Part shown: positions 1 through 8,298 of the stretch, piece after piece | How positions within the stretch are numbered: the first letter of the stretch is position 1 | Layout of the letters: each line of letters begins with the position of its first letter | From: a virus | DNA: 64,000 nt | IMG/VR virus record: IMGVR_UViG_3300038441_001309 | Span: 62,001 to 126,000 of that record | Direction: 5' to 3' (one strand) | Program-made: the position numbers and the translations under genes | Notes under the pieces: model-generated | Told to the model about the DNA's origin: nothing | Databases searched by the model: none | What the model saw: only the letters and a program-made list of their open reading frames with translations

Positions 1-16
1 GCCCCATGCGCGGGTA

Positions 17-1069
17 TTACAGGAAGCTGCCAGATTCGCTCAGCTCATCACGCTCGCTGCGCTTGATCTCGTCGCCAGAGCTGGCCTGGGCCTGCTTGGC
101 TTGGATATCGTCGTACAGCTTCTGCTGCTTGGCCAGCTGGTTGGCCAGCTTGCCGGTACGGCCGGAGAACAGCTGGTACTGGACTTCCACGGTGTCGTGG
201 GTGAAGGTCAGACCATCGGACAGGTAACCACGAGTGGAGTAGCCGGTACCGGTTGGGAACTGCGGGGTAACGCCACGCTTGGACAGCAGGGACAGCGCCG
301 ATACCGGGGCATCTTCATCGTCCGGGAAGTCTTCCTTCTCGCCACGGGAAATCAGCGACAGGAAGCGCAGCTGACCCTGGCCCTTCAGGCCGCCTTCAGC
401 GTCGGTGCGGTAGTTCAGGAAGCGCAGCTGGTCCATGGTGTCCAGGGTGTCGTTGCCTGGATGGCCGATCATGATGATGTCTTCCAGGTTGGTCACGAAC
501 AGCTCGTCGGCACGCGCCTCGTCGATGTAGGTCTTGCCTTCCTCGCCTTCGACCGGGAAGCGGTTCTGGCCGTAGAACATGGCGAAGTTCTTGTCGGACA
601 GGCTCGCCTTGTGGCGGTAGGTTTTGATGGTCTTGACGGTGTTGCCCAGAGCCTCGGAGTCCTCGTCGGTACCCAGGATCATGGAGATCACGCGATGGCC
701 GCGCTTGGCCAGCAGTTCGTGCAGGTCGTCAGCGAACTTCGAACCCGAACCACCGGAGGCCGAGGACACGATGATGACCAGGCCGTTTTCGACACCGTTG
801 TCGTTGACGAAGTCGGTGGCAACGGCGGTGATGGCTTCGTGGTTTTCAGCGCGACGCTTGCCGGAGCCGTCGGCCTTTTCGACCAGCACCTTCTTGACCT
901 GCTTCTCGATGGCGGAGCCAGCGAAGCGCTTGAGGTTGGACTCGGAGGTGTCGAACGCGACCAGGTTCAGGGAGTCCTTGATCGATTCGAAGAGGGGGCG
1001 AGTGGACAGAGCCAGCATCATGTTTTGGCCAAAGCCGCCGCAAGCCAGAATGTTTACTTTACGAGTCAC
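17..1069 (-). CDS. Tubulin/FtsZ-like GTPase (PhuZ-like)
   Basis: 350 aa. The N-terminus has a GGFGQN stretch (res. 11-16) in the place of the FtsZ GGxGxN loop, FDTSESNL (39-46) resembles the FtsZ NTD loop, and SSASGGSGS (102-110) matches the tubulin signature G-box with Ser for Thr. NDTLDTMDQLRFLN further on could be the T7 catalytic loop, but this is less certain. In phiKZ-like phages such a protein (PhuZ) forms a dynamic spindle that centres the phage nucleus and carries capsids. The start is GTG at 1069: AAGGAG lies 7 nt upstream, while the first ATG (1108) has no Shine-Dalgarno. The call to the tubulin superfamily is fairly sure; orthology to PhuZ is inference. Confidence 0.8.
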   Translation of the reverse strand: MTRKVNILACGGFGQNMMLALSTRPLFESIKDSLNLVAFDTSESNLKRFAGSAIEKQVKKVLVEKADGSGKRRAENHEAITAVATDFVNDNGVENGLVIIVSSASGGSGSKFADDLHELLAKRGHRVISMILGTDEDSEALGNTVKTIKTYRHKASLSDKNFAMFYGQNRFPVEGEEGKTYIDEARADELFVTNLEDIIMIGHPGNDTLDTMDQLRFLNYRTDAEGGLKGQGQLRFLSLISRGEKEDFPDDEDAPVSALSLLSKRGVTPQFPTGTGYSTRGYLSDGLTFTHDTVEVQYQLFSGRTGKLANQLAKQQKLYDDIQAKQAQASSGDEIKRSERDELSESGSFL

Positions 1070-1151
1070 GGTATTGCTCCTTAGGGGAAATGTGGCATTC
1101 ATCAACATGTATTAGCTAATAAATACCTAATGGTCATTGCGAGTTTAAATC

Positions 1152-1973
1152 ATGAACGCCATTCAGCATACACTTAACGAACTGAAGCATCTGATTCCGA
1201 TGCCCATTCTTCGCGAAGCTTTTCAGAATGACCTGATCCGCCGAGAGACGTGGGGACGCCGTAACGCTCCCGTGGTCAGCATTGATCACGTGATCCGCGA
1301 CAAGGTGATTGAAGGCCGTGTGTTGCCCGGCATCAACCTCATCTCGGGTCAGCGTGAGCTGGTCTCCTTGGTTGGCCTGGTGCAAGAGCAACAAGACGAC
1401 TGGAGCCTGGTAATCACCATTCCAAAGAACCGTACCAACAACCGGTCGATCACTGCAGTCTATGCAATGGTAACCGGTACGCCGACAGGTGCCTTGGGCG
1501 GTTCGGTCTCGATGCAGTTTGGTGCAGCGAGTAGCCTGGTTGACTCCATGCGTGCCGTGAAGCAATCGCGTGAAGCCATGCCGCTGATGTCTGACAGCAA
1601 TCTTCAGATCATCGGCGACAACATGATCCTCATACGATCGCCTCTGCGCCTGGCAGGTACCATGTATCTGGATTGCCAGCTGGAGAACGACAGCACCCTG
1701 TCCCACATTCCACCTGCAGCCTGGCGCCATTTCAAGAAGTTGTGCGAGTTCGCCGTTAAAGCGTACATCTACAACAACATTGTCATCCCCATGGATGAGG
1801 CGCAGATCGCAGGCGGTATGTCCATTGGCCGCTTCAAGGAGATCGTTGACAGCTATTCCGATGCCAACGAACTCTACGAAGAGCAGATGAAGAAGTGGGA
1901 GAAGGTAGCTATCCTCTCCGATCCGCTTTCGCATTTGGATCACATTCAGTCCATTGTGGGTGGACTGCTTTGA
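1152..1973 (+). CDS. Hypothetical protein, possibly virion-associated
   Basis: 273 aa, the only plus-strand gene between two minus blocks, read divergently from the tubulin gene. I do not recognise it. The C-terminal third is amphipathic and ends in a charged helix (EQMKKWEKVAI). There is no signal peptide or membrane segment. The Shine-Dalgarno (GAG) before ATG 1152 is weak. It ends 15 nt before a convergent gene, separated by a strong bidirectional hairpin. Its lone orientation matches that of the structural blocks at 39 and 60 kb, so a particle component is possible but unproven. Confidence 0.75.
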   Translation: MNAIQHTLNELKHLIPMPILREAFQNDLIRRETWGRRNAPVVSIDHVIRDKVIEGRVLPGINLISGQRELVSLVGLVQEQQDDWSLVITIPKNRTNNRSITAVYAMVTGTPTGALGGSVSMQFGAASSLVDSMRAVKQSREAMPLMSDSNLQIIGDNMILIRSPLRLAGTMYLDCQLENDSTLSHIPPAAWRHFKKLCEFAVKAYIYNNIVIPMDEAQIAGGMSIGRFKEIVDSYSDANELYEEQMKKWEKVAILSDPLSHLDHIQSIVGGLL

Positions 1974-1979
1974 GCACTG

Positions 1980-2007
1980 GGGCCGGCCTTACGGCTGGCC
2001 TTTATGC
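1980..2007. terminator. Bidirectional hairpin terminator with TTTATG
   Basis: Stem 1981-1988/1993-2000 (GGCCGGCC, loop TTAC, GGCTGGCC), followed by TTTATGCC on the plus strand. It separates convergent genes and overlaps the stop codon of the minus gene. Confidence 0.7.
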
Positions 2008-2258
2008 CGCAGAGCCAAGCGGGTGATCGAGGTGTGGCCGCTTTTGACGATCAGTGGCTCTTGGCCACGAACCATACCACCATGCACGCCAGGCACTGGC
2101 TGACGAGCACCAACCGAACCTGGGTAGGACTTCGCACCCGTCATCATCATGCCGCGTGGCGCGATGCAGTTGCGAGCGGAGGCCATGGGATCGAGGGTGG
2201 CTTGCTTGGTGAAGTCGCCAAAGATATCAGCGAAGTCTTTGTTGAAACGATCGTTCAT
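1989..2258 (-). CDS. Small hypothetical protein
   Basis: 89 aa, begins MNDRFNKDFADIFGDF; Gly/Met-rich middle (APRGMMMTGAKSYPG). Not recognised. The start at 2258 is chosen because GGAAGG precedes it and it sits 1 nt after the stop of the upstream gene (2260), the spacing expected for coupled translation. A longer reading to 2378 would overlap the upstream gene by about 120 nt. Confidence 0.7.
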   Translation of the reverse strand: MNDRFNKDFADIFGDFTKQATLDPMASARNCIAPRGMMMTGAKSYPGSVGARQPVPGVHGGMVRGQEPLIVKSGHTSITRLALRHKGQP

Positions 2259-2259
2259 G

Positions 2260-3051
2260 TCAGAAACCTTCCACGTAGTTACGCAGGGTAGAAATTGGCA
2301 GGCGGAGGAGCTGGCGTACGTGCGGGTCTGCTGGGAGCAGGTGCTCGCTGTACATGTAGTTGACGCAGTCGCTAGCACGATGCATCATGGACCGCGAGCT
2401 ATCACGTGGATGACGGCTGCGTAGTGCACGTTCCACGCTATCCAGGATACCAGACCACTCGCCTTGGTAAGCTGGATCTTTCTGACCGCCATTGAAGCCC
2501 AAACGTTTGGCCAACTCGTCAGCCTTCACATCTGGGGAGAACAGCCAGTCAATGTTGGTGCGATTGTGGAACACCTCCAGCGCCATGACGTCCATCACCG
2601 TGGATTGTGGGGTAGCGCCATCGCGTGGGATGATGCATGGCTGGTACTTGAAGGTGTCGTACATGTTGCGGTAGATCGCCGCCATGCCTGCAGGTACAAA
2701 GGTTTCAACCTCTGGCAGGTACGGGTGGTGGTTGCGGGTATCGCTGCCGGTCTGCTCAACCTGGCGAACAAAGAAGAACGGCTTGCCCAGGTTAGGCATC
2801 AAATCCTGACGGCAGATCTGTGCAGGCAGTTCCTTGAAGGCTGCGTCAACGCTTTCGAAACGCACGATAGGCTGCTCGCCTACGTTTCGGTTGGAGAAGC
2901 CAACCTCCAACTCAAAGCCCGTACGGAACTCGTGGTCGAATTCGTAGGACTTGGGCGCCATGATCTGAATGACGCGCATGCGCTCCTGGGAGTGCTGCTT
3001 GGATTGTTGTTTTGCTTCGCGTGCTGCGTTTGGGTCGGTACCAATGGTCAC
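2260..3051 (-). CDS. Hypothetical protein
   Basis: 263 aa, unrecognised soluble protein. It has a Gln/Ala-rich basic N-terminus (REAKQQSKQHSQERMR), then a mixed alpha/beta body. The preferred start is GTG 3051 with AAGGA upstream; a more upstream ATG (3198) would run through the neighbouring gene. It is the middle of a three-gene minus unit (3424 to 1989). Confidence 0.75.
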   Translation of the reverse strand: MTIGTDPNAAREAKQQSKQHSQERMRVIQIMAPKSYEFDHEFRTGFELEVGFSNRNVGEQPIVRFESVDAAFKELPAQICRQDLMPNLGKPFFFVRQVEQTGSDTRNHHPYLPEVETFVPAGMAAIYRNMYDTFKYQPCIIPRDGATPQSTVMDVMALEVFHNRTNIDWLFSPDVKADELAKRLGFNGGQKDPAYQGEWSGILDSVERALRSRHPRDSSRSMMHRASDCVNYMYSEHLLPADPHVRQLLRLPISTLRNYVEGF

Positions 3052-3130
3052 GTTCGAATTCCTTGAATCAGTTGATTTTTCTTTGCGGTAATCTTGGAGC
3101 GCCTCTAAAAGTGCTCTCCAAATATACTGA

Positions 3131-3424
3131 CTACCCACGCTTGTAGGACTTGCGCGCAGTGCGCAGGTGCATGTCCGACCGTGGATTGATCGACCCATTA
3201 CCCAGGACGATCGTGAAGCTTGGCACGATCTTGAAAGACTTGCCCAACCGACGCTGTACCCGATCTTTCAGGTGAGCGATGGTGTGGTTGCCGTGCAGCG
3301 CTCGCGAGAAGCGATAGTTGCGGCAGATGAACTCTGGGTCCTTGTGAATCACGACCCGAACCTTATCGCGAACCCAGATCTCCTCGACCAGTTCAGCGAT
3401 GGTGATTTTCTTAGATGGTTTCAT
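3131..3424 (-). CDS. Small basic hypothetical protein
   Basis: 97 aa, strongly basic, beginning MKPSKKITIAELVEEIWVR and ending KSYKRG. The first segment reads like a short helical bundle, which with the charge could suit nucleic-acid binding (inference). Start fixed by AGGAG 6 nt before ATG 3424. About 25 nt upstream on the minus strand is ACTTATGCCC, the TATG element seen at most unit boundaries here. Confidence 0.75.
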   Translation of the reverse strand: MKPSKKITIAELVEEIWVRDKVRVVIHKDPEFICRNYRFSRALHGNHTIAHLKDRVQRRLGKSFKIVPSFTIVLGNGSINPRSDMHLRTARKSYKRG

Positions 3425-3497
3425 TACAACTCCTAAAGGTGCCCAAAGGGCATAAGTGAGTAAGTCCACTAGGGGCTACCTAGCAGACTACTCGGTT

Positions 3498-3968
3498 TCA
3501 ATACGTGTGGTGCACCCAGTTAACCTGAGGCACTTCTTCTACTTCTGCTTTCACCCATTCCGCATTACTCGCCCAGCCAGTCTGGCCAAAGCGTGCGAAC
3601 CAATCAGGATAGTGCTGCATCAGCGCTGCTTGTCCAAGCAACACGTAACGCTGAACCACCGGATCGTTGGGTACGGCAAAGATGATACCTGGGTGCAGAC
3701 CAACCAGAATCAGACTGTCCCAGTAAACGGTGTGGTAGAAGTCGCTGATCCAATACTGGGGATATTCAATCCCCGGCGTGAACCGTGTAAACAACTTCGG
3801 AGTGAAGTCCATCTCCAGGTTATCTGCTGGGAGCGCGTCCAGGTATTCCCAGACAGTCGTTCCCGGCATAGCAACAAGGAAAGCTTCCTTCCACCGTAGC
3901 AACATCATGTCTGCCATGCGACCCACACGAGGTGAGTCAAATCCATGAACCTTGATCACGCGTCCCAT
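3498..3968 (-). CDS. Hypothetical protein
   Basis: 156 aa, rich in Trp and Tyr (WEYLDAL, YPQYWISDFYHTVYWDS). Not recognised; no signal peptide. GGGAG lies upstream of ATG 3968. It is the first gene of the minus unit that starts in the 4-kb control region, with a candidate promoter element at 4018-4039. Confidence 0.75.
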   Translation of the reverse strand: MGRVIKVHGFDSPRVGRMADMMLLRWKEAFLVAMPGTTVWEYLDALPADNLEMDFTPKLFTRFTPGIEYPQYWISDFYHTVYWDSLILVGLHPGIIFAVPNDPVVQRYVLLGQAALMQHYPDWFARFGQTGWASNAEWVKAEVEEVPQVNWVHHTY

Positions 3969-4017
3969 GAGGGGTTCTCCCGGAAAATTTCTTTTTCGAA
4001 CAGCGCTTCACCAAGAT

Positions 4018-4039
4018 GATTTAGTTCTGAAGGAAAGTT
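4018..4039 (-). promoter_or_regulatory. Candidate phage promoter (ACTAAATCATC type)
   Basis: Minus strand reads AACTTTCCTTCAGAACTAAATC, a weaker copy of the element found at 10639, 27550, 31617, 59844 and 14649; about 50 nt upstream of the gene starting at 3968. Confidence 0.3.
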
Positions 4040-4294
4040 CAATCGAGGGCGCGCTGACGCCCCCGCACACACGCTAGCCCAGCCGCGCCCCCGCGCGTTT
4101 ACAAGCTTTGTTTAGGCGAAGCCTCAAGCTAAGGATACCAACCAAAGTTCCCCTTAAGGGAACCCAAAAGCAAAGAGAGAAAAGAGAAAGAAAAACTATT
4201 TTAATTTTAGCCCCACAGGGGCGTGTATATTGTAATGAGCAGGATATTGTAGAAGCAGCGTTACTAGACATTGTAATGACTGAAAGGAATGGAG

Positions 4295-4411
4295 ATGGCT
4301 GGTAAAGAGCGCTTCGTCCTAGGTAGGACTCCGCAGGAGGCCGCCAACCGGAGAATGCGCCCCAGGGGGGCGAAGCCCTTTTGTAGTAGTAGTAGTATTC
4401 ACAATGTATAA
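4295..4411 (+). CDS. Possible 38-aa peptide
   Basis: Open frame of 38 codons starting MAGKERFVLGRTPQEAANRR and ending in a Ser run encoded by tandem AGT codons. AAAGGAATGGAG precedes the ATG, and a terminator-like hairpin follows 33 nt after the stop, so a short transcript is plausible. There is no homology evidence; it may be chance. Confidence 0.35.
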   Translation: MAGKERFVLGRTPQEAANRRMRPRGAKPFCSSSSIHNV

Positions 4412-4443
4412 AACATCTGTTCAGAAATAATCCATCAAGTCCA

Positions 4444-4467
4444 GTCAGCCATCAGGCTGGCTTTTAT
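4444..4467 (+). terminator. Hairpin with TTTTATG
   Basis: Stem GTCAGCC/GGCTGGC with loop ATCA (4444-4461), then TTTTATGC. It lies between the small open frame at 4295 and the gene at 4535, so it could end a short leader transcript. Confidence 0.6.
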
Positions 4468-4534
4468 GCAGCACTTCAAATGACAAGGGGAGGAAAGATA
4501 GTCTAGCTACTTTCTAAACACGTTGGAGAATGCA

Positions 4535-5167
4535 ATGCAAACCAAGGTTCTTGAAATCACAGTAGAAGGCGAAGTCGGCACTGGCAAGAGCCATGTGCTT
4601 GCAAGTATCGAACAGGGACTCAAAGCAGCATACGGTCCCACAGTCCAGGTAGTCAGTCGCGACCTCGCTGAAGAGCGTAACCTGGTAGGTAGCGATCTGG
4701 AGATGAATCGCCCTAATCTCAACAACACCGTGTTCGTTCTGCGGGAGACCAACCCGAATGCACATGGCGACAACCGTCTGGCTGAATTGGAATATCAGCC
4801 AACACCAGTGGTTGCCCCCATCCGCAACTGGAAAGATGGCTTCCTGCAGGTGGTTGACTCGACCTACATCGTACTCTCGCCAGACGCAGTAATGAACGCG
4901 ATCGACCACGCTGTGGAAGAGCTGGGCTTCGGCAATTGGGCCAATGTGAGCGACGTGGTTCAAAGTTCCCTTCCGTCTGAGTTCCCATCGGTGATCAGCC
5001 TGGTCTATTCGGTTGGTCATTCCGGCGGGATGGCCCGAGCTGTTCTGGAAGACATCAAGCACAAAGCGTATCCTCAGTTCTTTGCCGATCTGACCGGTCA
5101 GCCATGTTCCGGTATCGAGCCACGGGCACCAATGGAACTTAAGCGAGATAGCATACAGCTCTGCTAA
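4535..5167 (+). CDS. P-loop NTPase domain protein
   Basis: 210 aa. A Walker A motif, GEVGTGKS, lies near the N-terminus after a beta strand (VLEITVE), so it should bind ATP or GTP. No convincing Walker B was found; VVDSTYIVLSPD is the best candidate. The exact family is not recognised: a small kinase-like or AAA-like fold is possible. The start is ATG 4535 with GGAG 6 nt upstream; a TTG at 4523 is in frame but less likely. First gene of a three-gene plus operon. Confidence 0.7.
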   Translation: MQTKVLEITVEGEVGTGKSHVLASIEQGLKAAYGPTVQVVSRDLAEERNLVGSDLEMNRPNLNNTVFVLRETNPNAHGDNRLAELEYQPTPVVAPIRNWKDGFLQVVDSTYIVLSPDAVMNAIDHAVEELGFGNWANVSDVVQSSLPSEFPSVISLVYSVGHSGGMARAVLEDIKHKAYPQFFADLTGQPCSGIEPRAPMELKRDSIQLC

Positions 5168-5176
5168 GGAGGCACC

Positions 5177-5419
5177 ATGAGCCATCCAAACTTTGAACAC
5201 ATCTTCGGGTCTGTCTACGTGGTCCGCACCCAAGCCGGGTTTAAGCAGGCCACCAGACATTACCTGAAAGGGGCAACTGATGTTGACCACTGCTGCGGAT
5301 ACCCAACCAGCTATCCATCCGTTGTTTCCTTCGACCACCGTTACGATGGTGGCGGGTACGCGTTGACCGCTCGTTGTGAACACTTGACGTTGGTCAAGGC
5401 AAAGTTGGAGAAGCACTAA
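5177..5419 (+). CDS. Small hypothetical protein
   Basis: 80 aa with a His/Cys patch (DVDHCCGYPTSYP, DHRYDGGGY, ARCEH) that could bind a metal. Strong Shine-Dalgarno AAGGAGG. Its stop overlaps the next start (TAATG), so translation is probably coupled. Confidence 0.75.
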   Translation: MSHPNFEHIFGSVYVVRTQAGFKQATRHYLKGATDVDHCCGYPTSYPSVVSFDHRYDGGGYALTARCEHLTLVKAKLEKH

Positions 5420-5736
5420 TGCACCCGTACCAACACCCCCGTCAGAAGTCCAAGGAAAACTCAGAAGTGGAATGCCATCCAGATTTTAACACACCTCCGG
5501 CCAAGCCCAAGCGTCCAAACAGCCTGTACCGGGTAACCTGCCACCTGGACAACAAGAAGCCAGGTGCGCTTAAGGAAGCCATGGTTATCTCTTGCTCATC
5601 CGAACACGCCAAGATGGGTCTGCATGTATCCACTGGCTACACTGCCGAACGTATCCCTGACGTCCAGTGCCAGGGGCAGGAAGGCCGTGTGTTGATGGCG
5701 ATCTATTACGCCCCGGAACAAAAAGAAAACGCGTGA
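5419..5736 (+). CDS. Hypothetical protein
   Basis: 105 aa. A basic, Pro-rich first 40 residues (PPAKPKRPNS) is followed by a beta-rich part with three Cys. Not recognised. Last gene of the operon; a long hairpin follows at once. Confidence 0.7.
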   Translation: MHPYQHPRQKSKENSEVECHPDFNTPPAKPKRPNSLYRVTCHLDNKKPGALKEAMVISCSSEHAKMGLHVSTGYTAERIPDVQCQGQEGRVLMAIYYAPEQKENA

Positions 5737-5741
5737 CAGTG

Positions 5742-5774
5742 GCCTCCCCTGCCGCAAGGCAGGGGAGGCTATGC
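5742..5774. terminator. Bidirectional hairpin terminator with TATG
   Basis: Perfect 12-bp stem 5742-5753/5758-5769 closed by a GCAA tetraloop, followed by TATGCC. Between convergent genes. Confidence 0.8.
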
Positions 5775-5776
5775 CG

Positions 5777-7075
5777 TTAGCTGAAGTAACCCAGACGAGT
5801 GAAGTCGTTGTGGATGATTTCACAGAGTTGGTCAACCAGGTAGATCACGCGGTTGGCCGACGGGCGCCGGTTACTACGACGTGCTGCGATCTCACCGCCT
5901 TCGCGGAAGAACTCTTCCTCGGAACTAGGCTCCCCGGTATAGTTTTCGCCGTGAAGGCTGACGGTGTAGTTGTTGCTGGTATTGCGGTTGGCGTACTTGG
6001 AGGCACGCAGTTTGAGAATGGGGATCAGATCCACATCAACGTTATCGTCCAGGTAGTTCATAGTCGCCAAGTGGCCTGGACTGACTGGTACCCCGCGCCA
6101 CTTCTGGGACTTGTAACGCGAGGTGTCTGCGTTGGTCAGTTCCATGTAAAGGATCGGCGCTAGGCCTTCGATCATCAAGTTGACCCGTTGGCGTTCAATG
6201 AAATTGATGAACCCATTGATCTGCATGATCAGGTCAGCGTATGGGGACTCGGCTTCACGGTCGTGAACGGGGAAGCCTGCCGACAGTGCACCTGCCATGA
6301 GCAGATCAATTGACTCTGGGGTCTTGATGCGGATAGCCCGATCAACGGAGCCCTTGCGGTCAGTGTGACCCCAACCAACAACCATGTCTTCCCAATGCCG
6401 AGCTTGGTCGACGGTGAGGCTGTGGAGATAACAGAAAGCCTCGAAGACGGCAGTGTCGCCGTTCATGAGGTTCTCTACTGCATTGGAGTTGTGGTCATCA
6501 TCACGCGGGTGACAACCGGCCTCCTGCAGTGTCTTTTGCAAACCAGTCCAGGTGGGGAAGTGTTCCTTCCACACCAGCATGTAAGTGTAGTCGGAGTTGG
6601 TGGAGAAGTAGCCACCCCACACCACCGAATCCAGCAGCTTAGGCAATTCCATCATGGCCTTACGAACACTGTCACCGCGAACGCGTCCCAGATCGCAGTC
6701 GAGGTAAGGACGGAACATGCCGTTCAGGTGGTAGAGATCGGCCAACACTGGGATGTTGTCACCCACTGCGTCCCAATTGATCTCCTGTTCGTGCTCCACG
6801 ATCTGCTCGGCCAGGACTTTGAGAACGGACATGTTGAACAATCCGGTGGTCAGGCGCAGGATCTGTTGCAGGCCCAGCTGAGTGCGCGCCATGTCCAGTG
6901 TGTGAATGGCGACGTTGTCAATGTCCTTTTGATCGGACGTATCGATATCACTGGACAGGGCCAGTTCGATACCATTGTCAAGGTCTGGGTGGTCGTTGAG
7001 CTGTTGGCGATACAGCATCTGGAACAGGTACAGACCAGTGATGATGTTGGTTTGAAATGCTTCTGGACGATCCAT
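5777..7075 (-). CDS. Hypothetical protein, 432 aa
   Basis: 432 aa, largely helical and acidic, with two Cys in the middle (AGCHPRDDD, EAFCYLHS) and no membrane segment. Not recognised. Start at ATG 7075 with GGAGA 5 nt upstream, just after a hairpin and TTATGCC, so it probably has its own transcript start. The C-terminus (RRSNRRPSANRVIYLVDQL) is basic then hydrophobic. Confidence 0.8.
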   Translation of the reverse strand: MDRPEAFQTNIITGLYLFQMLYRQQLNDHPDLDNGIELALSSDIDTSDQKDIDNVAIHTLDMARTQLGLQQILRLTTGLFNMSVLKVLAEQIVEHEQEINWDAVGDNIPVLADLYHLNGMFRPYLDCDLGRVRGDSVRKAMMELPKLLDSVVWGGYFSTNSDYTYMLVWKEHFPTWTGLQKTLQEAGCHPRDDDHNSNAVENLMNGDTAVFEAFCYLHSLTVDQARHWEDMVVGWGHTDRKGSVDRAIRIKTPESIDLLMAGALSAGFPVHDREAESPYADLIMQINGFINFIERQRVNLMIEGLAPILYMELTNADTSRYKSQKWRGVPVSPGHLATMNYLDDNVDVDLIPILKLRASKYANRNTSNNYTVSLHGENYTGEPSSEEEFFREGGEIAARRSNRRPSANRVIYLVDQLCEIIHNDFTRLGYFS

Positions 7076-7090
7076 GATTCTCTCCGATGG

Positions 7091-7121
7091 CATAAGGCCC
7101 ACTCCCGTGAGGGAGCAGGCC
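7091..7121 (-). terminator. Hairpin followed by TTATGCC (minus)
   Basis: CTCCC/GGGAG with loop GTGA inside a longer GGCC/GGCC stem. On the minus strand GGGCCTTATGCC follows, then the Shine-Dalgarno of the next gene, so it both ends one unit and precedes another. Confidence 0.65.
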
Positions 7122-7129
7122 AGACGCAT

Positions 7130-8296
7130 TTACTTGGCGGTTGGTTGTACAGCAGGTTTACGCGTACGTGGTTTACGCGCTGGAGCATTTGCTTCTTGTG
7201 CTACGGCGTTGAGTTGATCGCCGACTTGTGGCAGGGTAGTTCCGACATCATCGACGTGCTGGCGAGTGCAGGGGAGGTGAACCTCGGAACGGCCGAACAT
7301 CTCGCCGATGTCGAAGTTCTCACCATCCTGACCATCGCCCAACAGACCGAGAGCCACGTTGTGGACGAAGCCTTCGATGTTGAAGATGCGGCTGGTACCC
7401 ATGCCACTGGCACGAGATACCGCAAAGCGAGCAGCGCGGTTGACGGCGGCTTCCACTTCCATGCGGTTCGGGTGGTCGTGGGCCATCTTCAAGCCAGGTT
7501 GCAGAACAGATACCTGCTGATCAAAGATCCAGTGACCCTCGTGTTTCGGCCAGAGACTGCTGGCTTCACTGCGACTGCTTTGCGCTTCGTTGATCTTCTG
7601 CTCGAACATGACGCGCTCGGCATGGAACAGGCCAGCCAGCAGCTCGACCATGGCCTCGACGCGCATTGGTTCAACGATGCCCTTCTCTGCGTTCCAGGCG
7701 GCGCGCATCAGACGAGCAATGCTCAGGGCAGCAGGCAGCTTCTCTTCGTCGAAGGGCTGGTCCAGGTCGATGATGGTGGTCTCGCTACCGACGCCGTTTT
7801 CGTTGGGCACCTGCAGCGGGTACTTGCCAGTGGCCAGCCAGCCCTCGTGTTCGACCTCCATGCCCATGGCCAGGTCAGACAGGCGCTTACGCACTGGCGC
7901 TTCGTCGGATTCTTGCGGGGCGATCTGGCGAGAACGCTCTTCCAAAACCACGCCTTCAGACCACTCGGTCAGTAGCACCATGGCAACCTTGCGCAGGTCG
8001 CTCGGTGCATCGCCCTTGGTCATGAACATGCGCAGGGTATGGAAGACGCCTACTGGGTCGGCGGTGTGACCCAGGCGCGACAGCAGGCCCCAGTAGTTGA
8101 TACCTTGACGAACCACCTCGTAGATCTCGTCATCGGTAAAGGTATCGAAGTCCCACAGCAATGGAGCGCCGTCCAGTTTCATGCGGAAACCAGTGCGGTA
8201 GATTTCCGCCAAGGCTGCCGCCATGGTGTCAACTTCGAATGTGGTCAGTTTGTACTTGGGTCCCAGAACGGTACTCAGGTATTCGGCTTGTTTCAC
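7130..8296 (-). CDS. Hypothetical protein with basic C-terminal tail
   Basis: 388 aa, mostly helical. It ends in a Lys/Arg/Pro-rich tail (ARKPRTRKPAVQPTAK) of the kind that often contacts nucleic acid. GTG start at 8296 with AAGGGG upstream, 2 nt after the stop of the preceding gene. Not recognised. Confidence 0.8.
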   Translation of the reverse strand: MKQAEYLSTVLGPKYKLTTFEVDTMAAALAEIYRTGFRMKLDGAPLLWDFDTFTDDEIYEVVRQGINYWGLLSRLGHTADPVGVFHTLRMFMTKGDAPSDLRKVAMVLLTEWSEGVVLEERSRQIAPQESDEAPVRKRLSDLAMGMEVEHEGWLATGKYPLQVPNENGVGSETTIIDLDQPFDEEKLPAALSIARLMRAAWNAEKGIVEPMRVEAMVELLAGLFHAERVMFEQKINEAQSSRSEASSLWPKHEGHWIFDQQVSVLQPGLKMAHDHPNRMEVEAAVNRAARFAVSRASGMGTSRIFNIEGFVHNVALGLLGDGQDGENFDIGEMFGRSEVHLPCTRQHVDDVGTTLPQVGDQLNAVAQEANAPARKPRTRKPAVQPTAK

Positions 8297-8298
8297 AC

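Larger units (their letters stand above)
3969..4534. other. Divergent control region, mostly gene-free
   Basis: About 570 bases between divergent genes. It holds a GC-rich stretch (4046-4100), a purine-rich then AT-rich stretch (4158-4210), two copies of ATTGTAATGA (near 4231 and 4270), four tandem AGT triplets (4385-4396), and a hairpin plus TTTTATG (4444-4467). One short open frame (4295-4411) is listed separately. No tRNA fold was found. Confidence 0.6.

Noticed and set aside
101-1084. 327-codon open frame on the plus strand
   Set aside because: Antisense to the tubulin-like gene, which carries recognisable GTP-binding motifs.
4108-4305. 65-codon frames on both strands of the 4-kb region
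   Set aside because: They cross AT-rich, promoter-like sequence and lack ribosome sites; only the 38-codon frame at 4295 has a reasonable start.
4385-4396. AGT triplet run as a phase-variable microsatellite
   Set aside because: Only four units; too short to be taken as a switch without variation data.
6365-7975. 536-codon open frame on the plus strand
   Set aside because: Antisense to two well-supported minus genes (5777-7075 and 7130-8296) with good ribosome sites; its residues are Val/His/Gln/Leu-rich, as expected of a reversed frame.
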